Assembly: GCF_003387475.1 (NCBI RefSeq) | Contig: NZ_QUNO01000017.1 | Location: 186,001 to 250,000 of the forward strand | Source of the DNA: Kutzneria buriramensis | GTDB lineage: Bacteria > Actinomycetota > Actinomycetes > Mycobacteriales > Pseudonocardiaceae | Direction: 5' to 3' | DNA length: 64,000 nt | In this document: positions 45,478 to 54,807 of the stretch, piece by piece | How the letters are laid out: each line of letters begins with the position of its first letter | Position numbering within the stretch: the stretch's first letter is position 1 | The notes under the pieces: model-generated | The model's database searches: none | What the model was told of the DNA's origin: nothing | What the model saw: only the letters and a program-made list of their open reading frames with translations | Translations under genes and position numbers: made by a program

Positions 45478-47808
45478 GTGCGACTCCCCGATCTGCCGGT
45501 ACGCGCGGTACTCGATGAGCTGACCGACGCCCTCGACCGTCACGGCACGGCGGTCCTGGTGGCCCCTCCCGGCACCGGAAAGACGACTTTGGTGCCGCTG
45601 GCGCTACGAGGGCGGGTAGTGGTGGCGGAGCCGCGCCGGCTGGCGGCGCGGGCCGCGGCGGCGCGGATGTCGGAGCTGCTGGGCGAGCCGGTGGGCGGCA
45701 CGGTCGGCTACGCGGTCCGCGGCGACCGCCGCACCTCGAAGCAGACCCGGGTCGAGGTCGTCACCTCGGGCCTGCTGCTGCGGCGCCTCCAGCACGATCC
45801 GGAGCTCGCCAATGTCGACACGGTCCTGTTGGACGAGTGCCACGAACGCCACCTGGACGCCGATCTGCTGCTGGCACTGCTGCTCGACGCCCGCGCCGGC
45901 TTGCGACCGGACCTCAAGATCCTCGCCACCTCGGCGACTGTTGCCGCGCAACGACTCGCACAGCTGCTCGGCGACGACACCCCGGTCATCGAGGCCAAGG
46001 CGCGCATTTTCCCCGTGGAGACAACGTATGTCCCGCCGGCTAGAGGCGAACGCCTGGAGCAGCACGTTGCCAGAACAGTCCACAAAGCACTGTCCGAAAC
46101 AGACGGTGATCTGCTGGTCTTCCTCCCCGGCGTCGGCGAGATCCGACGGGTCACCGAGCGACTCAAGGGCCTGAACGTGCTGCCGCTGCACGGAAGGCTC
46201 AGCGCCAAGGCCCAGGACGAGGCGTTGAAACCCGGGCCCCACCAAAGGATCGTGCTCGCGACGGCAGTCGCGGAGTCCAGCCTGACGGTGCCGGGCGTCC
46301 GGGCGGTGGTCGACGCCGGCCTGGCGCGCTCGCCCCGGGCCGACCACCGGCGCGGCCTCTCCGGCCTGGTCACCACGCGCGTGTCGGCGGCGGTGGCCGA
46401 TCAGCGGGCCGGCCGCGCGGGCCGCGAGGCGCCGGGCCGGGTGTACCGGTGTTGGCCGGAGCACGAGCAGGCGACGCTGCCCCGCTATCCGGAGCCGGAG
46501 ATCCGCACGGCGGAGCTGACCCGCCTGGCGCTGGAGCTGGCCTGCTGGGGCACCCCGGACGGCAGCGGCCTCGCCTGGTGGGACCAGCCGCCGGCGGGCG
46601 CCCTGGCCGCCGGCCAGAGCACGCTGAAGGCCCTGGGCGCCCTCGATGCCAACGGCGTCACCGATCGCGGCCGCCGCATCGCCGAGCTGGGCCTGCACCC
46701 GCGCCTCGGCCGCGCCCTCCTCGACGGCGCGCAGGAGCTCGGCGCACGGCCCGCCGCCGAGGTGGTCGCGCTGCTGGACGACGACTCCGTCGCCAGGTCC
46801 AGCGATGTCGACACGGCGCTCCGACAGCTCCGCCAGGACCGGCCGCACAGCTGGCAACGCGAGGTCCAGCGGCTCACGAAGCTCGTCACCGGCCCCGACG
46901 CGACGCGGGACGACCCTGCGCTCGTCGTCGCCCTGGCCCACCCCGAACGACTGGCCAAGCGCAGGGAACCGGGCTCCCGCAGCTACCTGATGGCCGGCGG
47001 CACCGCCGTCGAGACGGACGGCCCGAACGACAGCGAGTGGCTCGCGGTCGCCGTCGCGGACCGTGAACCTGGCCGCGCGCACGGCAAGGTCCGGTTGGCG
47101 GCCCGAGCGGACCAGGAGTTGGCCGAACGGGCCGCGCCGGCGCTGTTGTCCGAGGCGGACGAGGTGATCTGGGCCACTGGCGACATCGTCGCCCGCCACG
47201 TCCGACGGCTCGGCTCGATCGTCCTCGTCGAACGTCCGATCGCCAGGCCCGATCCCGACCAGCTACGTGAGGCGCTGACGGCCGGCCTGCACAGGGAAGG
47301 CGTCGGTCTCCTGCGGTGGACGCAGGACGCGACCCGGCAGCGCCAGCGCATGGAGTTCCTGCACGCCCACCTGGGCGATCCCTGGCCGGAGGTTTCGGAT
47401 GACGCCATCATCCGAAACCTCGACCTGAGCGCCGCGCGGAAACGGGCGGATCTCGCCAACATCAGCGCCCAGCACGTGCTCCAGACGATGCTGCCCTGGC
47501 CGGCGGCCGCCCGCCTGGACGAGCTGGCCCCGGACCGGCTCGAGGTGCCCTCCGGCTCGAAGATCCGCGTCGACTACACGGCCGAGGGCCCGGTCCTGCC
47601 GGTCAAGGTGCAGGAGGCCTTCGGCTGGACCGAGACGCCCCGGATCGCCGACGGCCGCGTGCCGGTGCTGCTGCACTGCTCTCCCCCGCCGGACGCCCCG
47701 TGGCCGTCACCGGCGATCTGGCGAGTTTCTGGCGGCAGGGCTACCCGCAGGTGCGCTCCGAGCTGCGCGGCCGCTATCCGAAGCACCCCTGGCCGGAGGA
47801 TCCGGTGA
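45478..47808 (+). CDS. hrpB: ATP-dependent helicase HrpB, with 3' frameshift
   Basis: As it stands this is a 776-residue DEAH-box protein: Walker A GTGKTT (32-37), DECHER (119-124), SAT in LATSATVA, and QRAGRAGR (motif VI, about 300). The HrpB-specific C-terminal region is at about 640-760. After VPVLLHCS (about 47675) the reading frame leaves the family: the +1 frame continues [19 protein letters not shown], then [12 protein letters not shown], and stops at 47843. A single base seems missing near 47672-47680 (CTGCACTGCTC), so the native end is replaced by about 40 unrelated residues. This is either a sequencing error or a real mutation; the helicase core is unaffected. GTG start. Confidence 0.92.
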   Translation: MRLPDLPVRAVLDELTDALDRHGTAVLVAPPGTGKTTLVPLALRGRVVVAEPRRLAARAAAARMSELLGEPVGGTVGYAVRGDRRTSKQTRVEVVTSGLLLRRLQHDPELANVDTVLLDECHERHLDADLLLALLLDARAGLRPDLKILATSATVAAQRLAQLLGDDTPVIEAKARIFPVETTYVPPARGERLEQHVARTVHKALSETDGDLLVFLPGVGEIRRVTERLKGLNVLPLHGRLSAKAQDEALKPGPHQRIVLATAVAESSLTVPGVRAVVDAGLARSPRADHRRGLSGLVTTRVSAAVADQRAGRAGREAPGRVYRCWPEHEQATLPRYPEPEIRTAELTRLALELACWGTPDGSGLAWWDQPPAGALAAGQSTLKALGALDANGVTDRGRRIAELGLHPRLGRALLDGAQELGARPAAEVVALLDDDSVARSSDVDTALRQLRQDRPHSWQREVQRLTKLVTGPDATRDDPALVVALAHPERLAKRREPGSRSYLMAGGTAVETDGPNDSEWLAVAVADREPGRAHGKVRLAARADQELAERAAPALLSEADEVIWATGDIVARHVRRLGSIVLVERPIARPDPDQLREALTAGLHREGVGLLRWTQDATRQRQRMEFLHAHLGDPWPEVSDDAIIRNLDLSAARKRADLANISAQHVLQTMLPWPAAARLDELAPDRLEVPSGSKIRVDYTAEGPVLPVKVQEAFGWTETPRIADGRVPVLLHCSPPPDAPWPSPAIWRVSGGRATRRCAPSCAAAIRSTPGRRIR

Positions 47809-47862
47809 CCGCTACGCCGACTCGCCGGACGAAACTCCGTTGACCAGGGCATCCTGGTGCGC

Positions 47863-48363
47863 ATGTCGAACTCGACCACCACCGACAAGCTGTTCAAGGT
47901 CGCCATCGCGATCAAGGGCCTCGACGGCCTGGGCCAGCTCGTGCTGGGCATCGTGCTGATCTTCGTCCCGCCCACGCTGATCACCGGCCTGGCCAACGAG
48001 GTGGTCACGCGGGACCTGCTCGGCGACCCGAGCGGCACGCTGTCCACGCACCTGGAGACCGCCGCGCACAACTTCGCCGACGGCAGCAGCCGCGCGTTCG
48101 CCATCGGTTACCTGCTGTTGCACGCCGTCATCAAGCTGGGCCTGGTGGCGGCGCTGCTGCGCAAGATCATGCCGCTCTACCCGGTGGCCGCGGTGGTGCT
48201 GGGCGCCTTCGTGGTCTACGAGGTCTACCGGGCGATCAACACCCACTCGATCGCGCTGCCGATCTTCGCCGCGATCGACGTGGTGATCATCATCCTGGTC
48301 ATCCGCGAATACCAGCAGTTGCGGCGCGAGCGCGCGGAGTCCTCGACGGACGCTCACATGTGA
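47863..48363 (+). CDS. DUF2127 family membrane protein
   Basis: This 166-residue protein has four predicted membrane helices (for example VAIAIKGLDGLGQLVLGIVL near residue 12, and VVIIILVIREYQQLRRER at the end). The fold and length match DUF2127, whose function is unknown. ATG 47863 is used, with GTG 47857 also possible. It lies 20 nt after the intended end of hrpB (47843), in the same direction. Confidence 0.85.
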   Translation: MSNSTTTDKLFKVAIAIKGLDGLGQLVLGIVLIFVPPTLITGLANEVVTRDLLGDPSGTLSTHLETAAHNFADGSSRAFAIGYLLLHAVIKLGLVAALLRKIMPLYPVAAVVLGAFVVYEVYRAINTHSIALPIFAAIDVVIIILVIREYQQLRRERAESSTDAHM

Positions 48364-48406
48364 TCAAGAACGTCGAACTGTCAAGGATCCTGGCGCGTAC
48401 TGGAGT

Positions 48407-48444
48407 GTGACGAAGTCCGGGTCTGCCCGATTGGACTTCGCCAC
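48407..48444 (+). promoter_or_regulatory. Inverted repeat upstream of first gluB-like gene
   Basis: Arms GTGACGAAGTCC (48407-48418) and GGACTTCGCCAC (48433-48444) pair with one mismatch across a 14-nt spacer. A related repeat (GTGACAAAG...CTTTGTCAC) lies before the second copy of the gene, suggesting a common regulator site or leader structure. Confidence 0.5.
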
Positions 48445-48494
48445 CTCCGGTTTGTTAGGCAGTGCAGGCCGCCTCGACCTTAAGGGGACCTCAC

Positions 48495-49328
48495 ATGCGC
48501 CTGCGGGGATCATTACGAGCGACCGCCGCACTCGCCGCCCTCGCACTGCTCGCCGCCTGCGGAACCGGCGACGGACCCGCCGGCTCGCTGACCGCGGCCG
48601 CCGGCCAGGGCAAGCTCACCATCGGCATCCGGTTCGACCAGCCGGGCATCGGCGAGAAGACGCTCAACGGCCAGTACACGGGCTTCGACGTCGACGTGGC
48701 GCGCTACGTCGCCAACGAGCTGGGCGTGGACCCCTCGAACATCACCTGGAAGGAAGCCCAGCCGGCGGACCGGGAGACGTTGCTCACCACCGGCAAGGTC
48801 GACATGGTGGTGGCCGCGTACACGATCAACGACAAGCGCAAGAAGCTCGTCGACTTCGCCGGCCCCTACTTCACCGTCGGCCAGGACCTGCTGGTGCGGA
48901 TGAGTGACGACTCGATCACCGGGCCGCAGTCGCTGAACGGCAAGAAGCTCTGCTCGGTCGCCGGTTCCACGTCCGCGCAACAGGTGAAGGACAAGTTCGC
49001 ACAGCAGACCACTCTGGTCGAGTACGGCCGGTATTCGGACTGCGTCACGGCGTTGCTGGCCAACATTGTCGACGCCGTCACCACCGACGACGTCATTCTC
49101 GCTGGTTACGCCGCGCAGAACCCCGAACTACTCAAGGTCGTCGGCAAACCGTTCACCAAGGACTCGTACGGAATCGGCCTGCGCAAAGGCGACGAAGGCG
49201 GCCGCGAAAAGGTCGACGCGGCGCTGCAGAAAATGGTTTCCACCGGGGCCTGGCGCTCGGCTCTCCAGAGCAACGTCGGCAGCTCGGGCTACCAGTTGCC
49301 GTCGCCGCCGGCCATCACGGAGCGCTGA
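48495..49328 (+). CDS. gluB: Glutamate-type ABC transporter substrate-binding lipoprotein (copy 1)
   Basis: This 277-residue SBP_bac_3 protein has a lipoprotein signal peptide ending in lipobox LLAAC (about 18-22), followed by KLTIGIRFDQPGIGEKTLNG and YTGFDVDVARYVANELGV, typical of the GluB/GlnH periplasmic-binding family for acidic or polar amino acids. Tandem copy 2 (49538-50371) has the same length and about three-quarters identity by eye. No permease or ATPase genes are adjacent, so it must work with subunits encoded elsewhere or act as a sensor. ATG 48495 follows AAGGGGA. Confidence 0.9.
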   Translation: MRLRGSLRATAALAALALLAACGTGDGPAGSLTAAAGQGKLTIGIRFDQPGIGEKTLNGQYTGFDVDVARYVANELGVDPSNITWKEAQPADRETLLTTGKVDMVVAAYTINDKRKKLVDFAGPYFTVGQDLLVRMSDDSITGPQSLNGKKLCSVAGSTSAQQVKDKFAQQTTLVEYGRYSDCVTALLANIVDAVTTDDVILAGYAAQNPELLKVVGKPFTKDSYGIGLRKGDEGGREKVDAALQKMVSTGAWRSALQSNVGSSGYQLPSPPAITER

Positions 49329-49395
49329 CCGGCGATTACTCCGGCACGACACCCCCGCCCGCAAATAGGCATGTTGATCTTCCAAAATTAACCTG

Positions 49396-49425
49396 GAAAT
49401 TCCGGACACCGCCGTCCGGAATTTC
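49396..49425 (+). terminator. Hairpin terminator after gluB copy 1
   Basis: Perfect 12-bp arms GAAATTCCGGAC (49396-49407) and GTCCGGAATTTC (49414-49425) are separated by a 6-nt loop, 67 nt after the stop. Confidence 0.75.
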
Positions 49426-49443
49426 GCTCTGGCGCGCAGAGAT

Positions 49444-49504
49444 CTGCTGTGACAAAGTTCAAGACCCATTCGAAGGGTTCGACAGTTTCGCTTTGTCACA
49501 GCAG
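49444..49504 (+). promoter_or_regulatory. Long inverted repeat / structured leader before gluB copy 2
   Basis: Perfect 14-bp arms CTGCTGTGACAAAG (49444-49457) and CTTTGTCACAGCAG (49491-49504) enclose 33 nt that contain a second hairpin (GACCCATTCGAAGGGTT). It lies 33 nt before the ATG, so it could be a leader RNA structure or a double operator. It shares GTGACRAAG with the repeat before copy 1. Confidence 0.55.
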
Positions 49505-49537
49505 GCAGTCCCGACTCGACCTCGAGGGGGCCCGATC

Positions 49538-50371
49538 ATGCGCCCGCGAAAACTATTACGAGCGGCGGCCGCACTCGCCGCGTTGGCCCTGTTCACGACG
49601 GCCTGCGGCGCGGACGGCCATCCGGGCTCGCTGAGTGCGGACGCCGCCGCCGGCAAACTCACCATCGGAATTCGCTACGACCAGCCCGGACTCGGCGAGA
49701 AGACGCTCAACGGGAAGTTCCAGGGCTTCGACGTCGAGGTGGCCAGGTACGTGGCCGGCGAGCTGGGCGTGAAGCCGGAGAACATCACCTGGAAGGAAGC
49801 CCAGCCGGCCAACCGGGAGAAGCTGCTGACCGGCGGACAGGTCGACATGGTCGTGGCCGCCTACACCATCAGCGACGAGCGCAAGAAGCTCGTCGACTTC
49901 GCCGGCCCGTACTTCCATCTCGGCCAGGACCTGCTGGTGCGGCTGGACGACAACTCGATCACCGGGCCGGAGTCGCTGAACGGCAAGCGCCTGTGCACGA
50001 CGGTCGGCACCACCTCGGCCCAGGCGGTGAAGGACCAGTTCGCGCACGAGGTGACGCTCGTCGAGTACCCGCGGTACACCGACTGCATCACCGCGCTGCT
50101 GGCCGGCCTCGTCGACGCGGTCACCACCGGCGACGTGATCCTCGCCGGCTACGCGGCGCAGAACCCCGAGCTGCTCCGGGTCGTCGGCAAGCCGTTCACC
50201 AACGACTTCTACGGCATCGGCCTGCGCAAGGGCGACCCGAACGGCAAGGCGCGGGTGAACGCCGCCATCGAGAAGATGGTCTCCACCGGCGCCTGGACCG
50301 CGGCGGCGAAGGCCAATCTCGGCGCCTCCGGCTACCAGCTGCCCAAACCGCCGGCCATCACCGAGCGCTGA
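49538..50371 (+). CDS. gluB: Glutamate-type ABC transporter substrate-binding lipoprotein (copy 2)
   Basis: This 277-residue paralogue of copy 1 has a signal peptide ending FTTAC, then KLTIGIRYDQPGLGEKTLNG. Both copies share two cysteines in the ligand-binding lobes (for example RLCTTVG and YTDCITALLAG) and the C-terminal ending PPAITER. ATG 49538 follows GAGGGGG. It has its own promoter-proximal inverted repeat and is separated from copy 1 by a terminator, so the two are probably regulated separately. Confidence 0.9.
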   Translation: MRPRKLLRAAAALAALALFTTACGADGHPGSLSADAAAGKLTIGIRYDQPGLGEKTLNGKFQGFDVEVARYVAGELGVKPENITWKEAQPANREKLLTGGQVDMVVAAYTISDERKKLVDFAGPYFHLGQDLLVRLDDNSITGPESLNGKRLCTTVGTTSAQAVKDQFAHEVTLVEYPRYTDCITALLAGLVDAVTTGDVILAGYAAQNPELLRVVGKPFTNDFYGIGLRKGDPNGKARVNAAIEKMVSTGAWTAAAKANLGASGYQLPKPPAITER

Positions 50372-50390
50372 GCGTCGGTAGCGTGGCGGC

Positions 50391-51353
50391 ATGCGCCTGC
50401 TGATCGGCTTCGACCAGTACCCGCTCGACCCGTTCCACGACCTGCTGCCCGGTTGGGACGTGGCCAGGACCACGCCGGACCGGTTCGCCGAGCTCGGCGT
50501 CGACGCGGACGTGCTGTGCCCGATCGCCGCGCGGGTGGACGCCGGCCTGATCGCCGCCGGCCGGTGCGGGCTGGTCCAGCAGTTCGGCGTGGGGCTGGAG
50601 AACGTCGACATCGACGCCGCCACCGCGGCCGGGGTGCTGGTGTCGCGGCTGCCCGGCGACGTCACCGGCAATGCCGACAGCGTCGCCGAGCTCGCCGTGC
50701 TGCTCGCGCTGGCGCTCAGCCGCCGGCTCGACGGGGCGCGGCAGGCCCTGCGCGACCGGCAGTGGGCGCAGCCGGTGGGGCGGGCGCTGTTCGGCGGCAC
50801 GATGGCGATCGTCGGGCTGGGCGCGATCGGCGCGGCGGTGGCGAAACGGTTGGCGGGCTTCGATGTCCGACTGCTCGGCGTGCGCGAGCATCCGGAGCTG
50901 GGCGGGCCGCCGGAGGTCGGGCAGGTGGTCGGGACAGACCGGCTGCTCGACGTGCTCGGCGAGGCGGACGTCGTCGTCAGCGGCCTGACGTTCGGCGAGC
51001 ACAACCGCAACTTCTTCGACGCCGCGGCGTTCGCGGCGATGAAGCCGGGGGCGCTGTTCGTGAACGTCGCGCGGGGCGGCCTGGTCGACGAGGCCGCCCT
51101 GCTGGCGGCGCTGGAGTCCGGGCACATCGCCGGGGCCGGGCTGGACGTGCACGCCGTGGAGCCGGCCGACCCGGCGAGCCCGTTGGTCAATCACCCCAAC
51201 GTGATCGCCACCCCGCACGTGGCCGGCGTGACCGAGCAGATGATGCAGCGCTCGGTCATCGCCTTCACGGACAACCTCAAGCGGTACGAGGCCGGTGAGC
51301 CGCTGCTGTGGACGGTGAACTCAGAGGGTGCGCAGCGCCGGCCACAGCGCTGA
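50391..51353 (+). CDS. D-isomer specific 2-hydroxyacid dehydrogenase
   Basis: This 320-residue NAD(P)-dependent dehydrogenase has a Rossmann motif in MAIVGLGAIGAAVAKRLAGF (about 142-161). Catalytic-domain signatures are VQQFGVGLENVDIDAA, VNVARGGLVDEAAL (Arg, about 228) and the HVAGVTEQ segment with the catalytic His. The family reduces or oxidises 2-keto/2-hydroxy acids such as glyoxylate or phosphoglycerate; the substrate is not predictable. It starts 19 nt after gluB copy 2, and its 3' end overlaps the convergent glycosyltransferase gene by 33 nt. Confidence 0.9.
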   Translation: MRLLIGFDQYPLDPFHDLLPGWDVARTTPDRFAELGVDADVLCPIAARVDAGLIAAGRCGLVQQFGVGLENVDIDAATAAGVLVSRLPGDVTGNADSVAELAVLLALALSRRLDGARQALRDRQWAQPVGRALFGGTMAIVGLGAIGAAVAKRLAGFDVRLLGVREHPELGGPPEVGQVVGTDRLLDVLGEADVVVSGLTFGEHNRNFFDAAAFAAMKPGALFVNVARGGLVDEAALLAALESGHIAGAGLDVHAVEPADPASPLVNHPNVIATPHVAGVTEQMMQRSVIAFTDNLKRYEAGEPLLWTVNSEGAQRRPQR

Positions 51354-52859
51354 CCACGGCTCGTCACGGTCGGTGCACAGGTAGATCGGCGCGCCCTGGT
51401 AGCCGTTCTGGATGCCGAGCTTGTTATCCACTGTGGACACTCGGGCGACGGTGCGGAAGTGTCGGCGCATCAGGTCGGAGTTGTTGTCGCCCACGTACAG
51501 CACGTTCGTCGCGCTCTCCGGCGGCACGCCGAAGTACCAGTAGCCGCGGTTCGGACCGTAGGGCTCGGGCAGGCCGCGTTCGGGGCCGTACATGGACATC
51601 ACGCTTGCCGACCAGTAGGTGTCGCCGACGATCGCCGTGTGCGCGCGGACATCATCGGGCAGCGCGCGGTAGGCGTCGGCGACCTCGTCGGCCATCTGCG
51701 GCCAGCCCACGCTCTCGAAGTCGATGAAGGACGAGACCTCGTCGGAGCCCCGGAGCGACTCCACCGGCCGGGTCGGCAGCGCAAAGACCACCAGCGCGAC
51801 CGAGGCCAGGAACGCCGGCCACGCCACCCACGGCACCCACCGCTTCCGCCCCTCCAGGCCGACCGCGCCGACCGCCCACAGCACGGGCAGGATGCCGGCG
51901 GCGTAGTACGGCCGGCCGCCGGTCGCGATGAACACCACGATCAGGCCGATGGCGGTGATGCCGAGAAACCTGAGCTGCGGCAGCCGGAACGTGCGCCACA
52001 GGCCGTACAGACCGAGCGGCACACCGACGATTCCGCTGTAGAGGGCCAGGACCACCAGGAAGCCGCCCGCGCCGCCGATGTTCGCGTGCTCGTCGGCGGC
52101 GATCACGCTGCTCATCTCCAGCTGCGGCCAGCCGTTGCGGGCCTGCCAGAGCAGCGCCGGCACGGACGTCAGCACGGCGATCGCGGCGCCCAGCCACAAC
52201 ATGGGCCGGCGCAGCAGGTCCCGGGGCCCGGCGAGGAGGATCGCCGCGGCGGCGATCAGCCAGAAGAAGACGATCAGGTACTTGCCCTGCGACGTGACCG
52301 CCGTGACCAGGCCGGCCCAGAGCAGCAGGCGGTCCTCCCGCACCCGGATCCACCGGACCAGCAGCCAGGTGATCACCGCCCACAGGAATGGGTCCACAGT
52401 GGACGTGGCGAGCAGATGCCCGCCGCCGGCGAGGAAAGGCGCGACGGCGTAGGCGGCGGCCGTGATGACCTGGGCCCGGCGCTCGCCGCCGAGCTCCCGG
52501 GCCATCAGCGCCGCGACGAAGACGCCGGCCACCGTGGCCAGGATCGCCGGAATCCTCAGCACCACGAGGTTTCCCGGCGCAATGGTGTCCGCGATCAGCG
52601 CCAGGAACGGCACCAGCGGCGGCTGGTCGACGTAGCCGAAGTCGAGATGGTGGCCGGCGGCGACGAAGTACAGCTCGTCGCCGAAGTAGCCGTAGCGGCC
52701 GGCCGTGGCCAGCAGCGTGATGCCCAGTAGTCCAGCGATGATCGCGACCGGCCGCACGGCAAGTGCGGCAACGTCCACGGCGCTGCTGGGGACAGTGGTC
52801 GTGGTTCCCCCGGATTGCCGCACTTGCCGTTCCCCCCTCGTTTTCCCAACGAGGACCAT
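51321..52859 (-). CDS. GT39/ArnT-like membrane glycosyltransferase
   Basis: This 512-residue polytopic protein has about 10-11 hydrophobic helices and an early loop with YGYFGDELYFVAAGHHLDFG (catalytic Asp-Glu, about 55-74) and VDQPPLVPFLA. That pattern is typical of PMT/ArnT glycosyltransferases (PF13231), which use polyprenyl-phosphate sugars outside the membrane. The C-terminal 140 residues form an extracytoplasmic domain (SSFIDFESVGWPQMADEVAD onward). ATG 52859; a GTG about 12 codons downstream is possible. Confidence 0.88.
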   Translation of the reverse strand: MVLVGKTRGERQVRQSGGTTTTVPSSAVDVAALAVRPVAIIAGLLGITLLATAGRYGYFGDELYFVAAGHHLDFGYVDQPPLVPFLALIADTIAPGNLVVLRIPAILATVAGVFVAALMARELGGERRAQVITAAAYAVAPFLAGGGHLLATSTVDPFLWAVITWLLVRWIRVREDRLLLWAGLVTAVTSQGKYLIVFFWLIAAAAILLAGPRDLLRRPMLWLGAAIAVLTSVPALLWQARNGWPQLEMSSVIAADEHANIGGAGGFLVVLALYSGIVGVPLGLYGLWRTFRLPQLRFLGITAIGLIVVFIATGGRPYYAAGILPVLWAVGAVGLEGRKRWVPWVAWPAFLASVALVVFALPTRPVESLRGSDEVSSFIDFESVGWPQMADEVADAYRALPDDVRAHTAIVGDTYWSASVMSMYGPERGLPEPYGPNRGYWYFGVPPESATNVLYVGDNNSDLMRRHFRTVARVSTVDNKLGIQNGYQGAPIYLCTDRDEPWSALWPALRTL

Positions 52860-52970
52860 CCAACCCGGACGGCCGCCGCCGCCGACAGCGCGGAAAGTGC
52901 CCGGCGGCTGATACTTTCGTAGGTGCCGGCGCTACCTAAGGCGGATTGTCGGACTGGGTAGGGTCGAGAG

Positions 52971-54155
52971 GTGACCCGACCGCGTTGGCGCGACGCCTTC
53001 TTCCTGCTGTCGCCGTTCGCCACCGTGCTCGGCGTCATGATGGTCATCTGGGCGGTCTACGGGCCACCGGAGACGTTCCACGAGTGGACCCAGACGTTCA
53101 TCCAGCTGCCGTCGGCGGTCGCGCTGCTGTGGCACCGCAAGGCGCCGCTGCTCCTGCTGGCGCTGTGCGCGGCGTCCGCCATCGCCATGACGGTGTCGGC
53201 GTACACGGATCCGCAGCTGTTCGTCGGCGACCTGAACACGAACCCGCAGTGGGTGCCGCTGGCCACGCCGTTCGCGGTCGGCGTCGCGTTCAAGCGGATC
53301 CCCGGATCGTGCCGGATGTGGGCGTGCACGGCGCTGCTGATCGTGATCTCCACCCGCTGCTGGGCGCCGTCGTTCGACGCCGTCACCGGCGGCGCGTTCT
53401 TCACCCTGTTCCCCGCTCTGTTCGGGCTCTACATCGGCAACCGGGCCAGCCTGATCCGGGCGCTGACCGATCGGGCCGAGCGGGCGGAGCGGGAGCAGGA
53501 GCTGCTCGCCGAGCAGGCCCGCGCCGACGAACGCGTGCGGCTGGCCGGGGAGATGCACGACGTCGTCACGCACCGAGTGAGCCTCATGGTGCTGCAAGCG
53601 GGCGCCCTGCGGATCACCGCGCCCGACGACGCCACCCGGACCGCCGCCGAGGAGCTGCGGGAGGCCGGCTGCCAGGCGCTCGACGAGCTGCGGGATCTGG
53701 TCGGCGTGTTGCGGGCGCAGTCCGGGGCGGACGAGGAGGAGCAGACCGACGCCGTGCGGCTGCCCGATCTGGCAGAGCTGGTCGCGGAGTCCCGGGGCGT
53801 CGGCATGTCGGTGGAGCTGATCGTGGACGGCAATCCCCTGCTGACCGCGCCGGTGGTCGGCCGCACCGCGTACCGGGTCGTGCAGGAGGCGCTCACCAAC
53901 GTCCGCAAGCACGCGCCGGACGCCCGCACCCGCGTGCACGTCCGCTACGGCGCCGATCGCGTGCGGCTGACCGTGCGCAACGGGCCGTCGCAGCGGACCG
54001 GCGAGCTCGGCGACAGCGGCTCCGGCACGGGCCTGCTCGGGCTGCGGCAGCGGGTCGAGCTGGTCAGCGGCCGTTTCACCGCCGCCGCGCGGCCCGACGG
54101 CGGGTTCGAGGTCGATGCGATACTGCCCGCGTTCGTGCCGACGACGGAGAGCTGA
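52971..54155 (+). CDS. NarL-type sensor histidine kinase
   Basis: This 394-residue kinase has five or six N-terminal membrane helices (about 10-155), a short coiled coil, and a HisKA_3 dimerisation domain with phospho-acceptor H196 in LAGEMHDVVTHRVS. The HATPase domain carries VVQEALTNVRKHAP (N box, about 305) and GTGLLGLRQRVE (G box). It should phosphorylate the response regulator encoded immediately downstream. The large membrane part with short loops suggests sensing within the membrane. Start GTG 52971. Confidence 0.93.
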   Translation: MTRPRWRDAFFLLSPFATVLGVMMVIWAVYGPPETFHEWTQTFIQLPSAVALLWHRKAPLLLLALCAASAIAMTVSAYTDPQLFVGDLNTNPQWVPLATPFAVGVAFKRIPGSCRMWACTALLIVISTRCWAPSFDAVTGGAFFTLFPALFGLYIGNRASLIRALTDRAERAEREQELLAEQARADERVRLAGEMHDVVTHRVSLMVLQAGALRITAPDDATRTAAEELREAGCQALDELRDLVGVLRAQSGADEEEQTDAVRLPDLAELVAESRGVGMSVELIVDGNPLLTAPVVGRTAYRVVQEALTNVRKHAPDARTRVHVRYGADRVRLTVRNGPSQRTGELGDSGSGTGLLGLRQRVELVSGRFTAAARPDGGFEVDAILPAFVPTTES

Positions 54156-54156
54156 C

Positions 54157-54807
54157 GTGATCAAGGTCCTGGTCGTGGACGACGAGCCGATGGTGTGCGC
54201 GCACCTGCGGACGATCCTCGGCTCCGCCCCCGACATCACCATCGTCGACGCCGCGCACGACGGGGCCGCCGCCGTCGAGGCCGTCGTCCGGCACCAGCCG
54301 CACGTCGTGCTCATGGACCTGCGGATGCCCGGCGTCGACGGGCTGACCGCCATCGAGCGCATCGCCGGCCTGCCGTCGCCGCCGACCGTCGTCGCCCTCA
54401 CCACGTTCGACGCCGACCAGTACGTCATCCGCGCCCTGCGCGCCGGCGCCGCCGGCTTCCTGCTCAAGTCCACGCCGCCCGAGGACCTCATCAGCCTCGT
54501 CCGCGTCGCCGCCGACGGGCACACCGTGCTCTCCCCCGCCGCCGCCCGCCGCCTCGTCGCCGCCTCCGCCACCGAGCAGGCCGCCCGCGACAAGGCGTCG
54601 TCGCTGATCGCCGACCTCACCGAGCGGGAGATCGACGTGGTCACCTGCCTCGGCGAGGGCCTGTCCAACGCCCAGATCGCCGCCCGCCTGCACCTGTCCG
54701 AGGCCACCGTGAAGGGCTACGTGTCGCGGATGCTCGTCAAGCTCGACTGCGCCAACCGCACCCAGATCGGCCTGCTCGCCTACGACGCCGGCCTCGTCAC
54801 CCGCTGA
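54157..54807 (+). CDS. NarL/LuxR-family response regulator
   Basis: This 216-residue protein has a receiver domain with acidic pocket D8-D9, phospho-acceptor D54 in VVLMDLRMPGVDG and Lys in FLLKSTPPEDL. The LuxR helix-turn-helix at the C-terminus is LTEREIDVVTCLGEGLSNAQ followed by LHLSEATVKGYVSRML. GTG 54157 lies 1 nt after the kinase stop, so the pair is co-translated. The 3' end overlaps the convergent TetR gene by 11 nt. Confidence 0.94.
   Translation: MIKVLVVDDEPMVCAHLRTILGSAPDITIVDAAHDGAAAVEAVVRHQPHVVLMDLRMPGVDGLTAIERIAGLPSPPTVVALTTFDADQYVIRALRAGAAGFLLKSTPPEDLISLVRVAADGHTVLSPAAARRLVAASATEQAARDKASSLIADLTEREIDVVTCLGEGLSNAQIAARLHLSEATVKGYVSRMLVKLDCANRTQIGLLAYDAGLVTR

Noticed and set aside
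45604-47199. 531-codon open frame on the minus strand
   Set aside because: It lies antisense to hrpB, whose motifs are clear; the composition (Arg, Gly, Gln, Leu) is the usual shadow of high-GC coding DNA.
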